DNA of 7,965 nucleotides from contig CALDGV010000587.1 in the NCBI GenBank assembly GCA_937941745.1, positions 1-7,965 on the forward strand, read 5' to 3'. The notes beneath the pieces are model-generated. The model was not told the origin of the DNA. It did no database searches and was given only the letters and a program-made list of their open reading frames with translations. The translations under genes and the position numbers were made by a program. Source of the DNA: an uncultured Prosthecobacter sp. Its GTDB lineage: Bacteria > Verrucomicrobiota > Verrucomicrobiia > Verrucomicrobiales > Verrucomicrobiaceae. Positions 7,323 through 7,965 of this stretch are shown piece by piece. Position 1 is the first letter of the stretch. Each line of letters begins with the position of its first letter.

Positions 7323-7965
7323 GATTCCTTGAATCCAATGCGTGGATTGAGCAGCGCCTGAACCACATCCACCAGGAGATTGAAGGCAACGATCAGCAGG
7401 GCATAGAAGGCTGCCGTGGCCATGGCGAGTTCGTAGTTTCGGTTCACGGCTGCGCCCACGAAATGCTGTCCCAGTCCTGGCAGCTGAAAGACGCTTTCCG
7501 TCACGATGGAGCCCGTCATCAGACCAGCGGCCGTAGGGCCGAGAAAGTTCAGCACGGGCAGGCAGGCCAGCTTGAAGGCATGACGGAAGACAATCGAGGC
7601 TTCGGAGGCTCCTTTCGCTCGTGCGGTGCGGATGAATTCCTGGGCCAGCGTCTCGCGCAGCCCGCCACGGGTCAGACGGGCGATGTAGGCACTGTAGATA
7701 AGGCCGAGCGTGAGGGCCGGTAGCACCCAGTCATCGGAATCGTACCAGCCAGAGGCATTGAACCAGCGGAGCTTCAGGCCAAAAACCAGTGCGATGACGG
7801 GGCCCAGAACCAGGCTGGGAGTGCAGATGCCGAGGGTCGCTGCGACGGTGCTGACACGATCATCGAGCGAATTGGGGCGCAGAGCTGCCAGGGCACCTAT
7901 GGGAATCCCGATCGCCAGGGCGATCAAGAGGGCGGCGAGGCCCACTTGGGCGGAAACAGGGAATC
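7319..7965 (-). CDS. oppB: Oligopeptide-type ABC transporter permease, OppB/DppB family, N-terminus outside window
   Basis: Partner permease of OppC. The frame is open to the window edge, giving 214 visible codons (FPVSAQVGLAALLIALAIGI at the edge); the family is usually about 305-335 residues, so roughly the first 90-110 are outside. The reading frame contains a GTG at 7943-7945 but this is internal, since family-like sequence continues before it. Visible landmarks are PIGALAALRPNSLDD, the ARLTRGGLRETLAQEF block leading into the EAA loop (EFIRTARAKGASEASIVFRH, about 7580-7639), and TGSIVTESVFQLPGLGQHFV near the C-terminal membrane helices, all diagnostic of OppB/DppB. It ends NPRIGFKES, with its TGA overlapping the oppC ATG by 4 bp. 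The order B-C is standard; a substrate-binding oppA would be expected upstream, past 7965. Confidence 0.93.
   Translation of the reverse strand, partial: FPVSAQVGLAALLIALAIGIPIGALAALRPNSLDDRVSTVAATLGICTPSLVLGPVIALVFGLKLRWFNASGWYDSDDWVLPALTLGLIYSAYIARLTRGGLRETLAQEFIRTARAKGASEASIVFRHAFKLACLPVLNFLGPTAAGLMTGSIVTESVFQLPGLGQHFVGAAVNRNYELAMATAAFYALLIVAFNLLVDVVQALLNPRIGFKES
7326..7330 (-). promoter_or_regulatory. Shine-Dalgarno-like AAGGA before oppC
   Basis: AAGGA on the minus strand ends 3 nt before the oppC ATG (7320-7322), inside the end of oppB. It is the only recognisable Shine-Dalgarno-like element at a gene start in the window. Spacing is shorter than usual, so coupling through the ATGA overlap may matter more. 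Confidence 0.4.

Noticed and set aside
7943..7945. GTG as the start of a complete 208-residue permease.
   Set aside because: OppB-like sequence continues upstream of it in the same frame to the window edge, and the family is about 100 residues longer.

Overview
This window looks like a chromosomal segment of a GC-rich Gram-negative bacterium, most likely from the Verrucomicrobiota (Verrucomicrobiales-like). The reasons are a DUF1501 protein with a twin-arginine signal, a family abundant in Planctomycetota and Verrucomicrobiota; an unusually short ATP synthase delta subunit; and almost complete absence of Shine-Dalgarno sequences before the genes. The phylum is inferred from family knowledge, not from a search. 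All recognisable genes lie on the minus strand, so transcription runs from high to low coordinates.

Bases 1-4536 hold the F1Fo ATP synthase operon in the classical order atpB (a), atpE (c), atpF (b), atpH (delta), atpA (alpha), atpG (gamma). atpG runs off the window start, and atpD and atpC would be expected beyond it. Fo subunits a, c and b form the membrane proton channel, rotor ring and peripheral stalk. Delta joins the stalk to F1, alpha forms the hexamer with beta, and gamma is the central shaft. The c subunit carries the proton-type carboxylate and lacks the usual sodium ligands. A strong GC-rich hairpin lies just after atpE, and a G-free CA-rich leader lies just before it; both could raise c-subunit output relative to its neighbours.

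Bases 4537-4902 separate the atp operon from the next gene. The interval contains a perfect 20-bp palindrome of CRP/FNR form (TGTGA-N6-TCACA), a possible sigma70-type promoter for atpB, and a 55-codon gene for a single-pass membrane protein with a C-terminal Cys-rich motif. There is no atpI or atpZ here.

Bases 4903-6360 encode the Tat-exported DUF1501 protein. Bases 6465-7965 encode two oligopeptide-type ABC transporter permeases, OppC and a partial OppB, coupled by an ATGA overlap. No binding protein or ATPase gene is visible; oppA would be expected beyond 7965. Between oppC and the DUF1501 gene is a short leader with overlapping, mutually exclusive inverted repeats.

No rRNA, tRNA, insertion sequence, CRISPR array or phage gene was seen. 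Most of the window is a conventional housekeeping operon. The less ordinary parts are the compact delta subunit, the small Cys-rich gene, the CRP-like operator, the atpE-flanking RNA signals and the leader before the DUF1501 gene.
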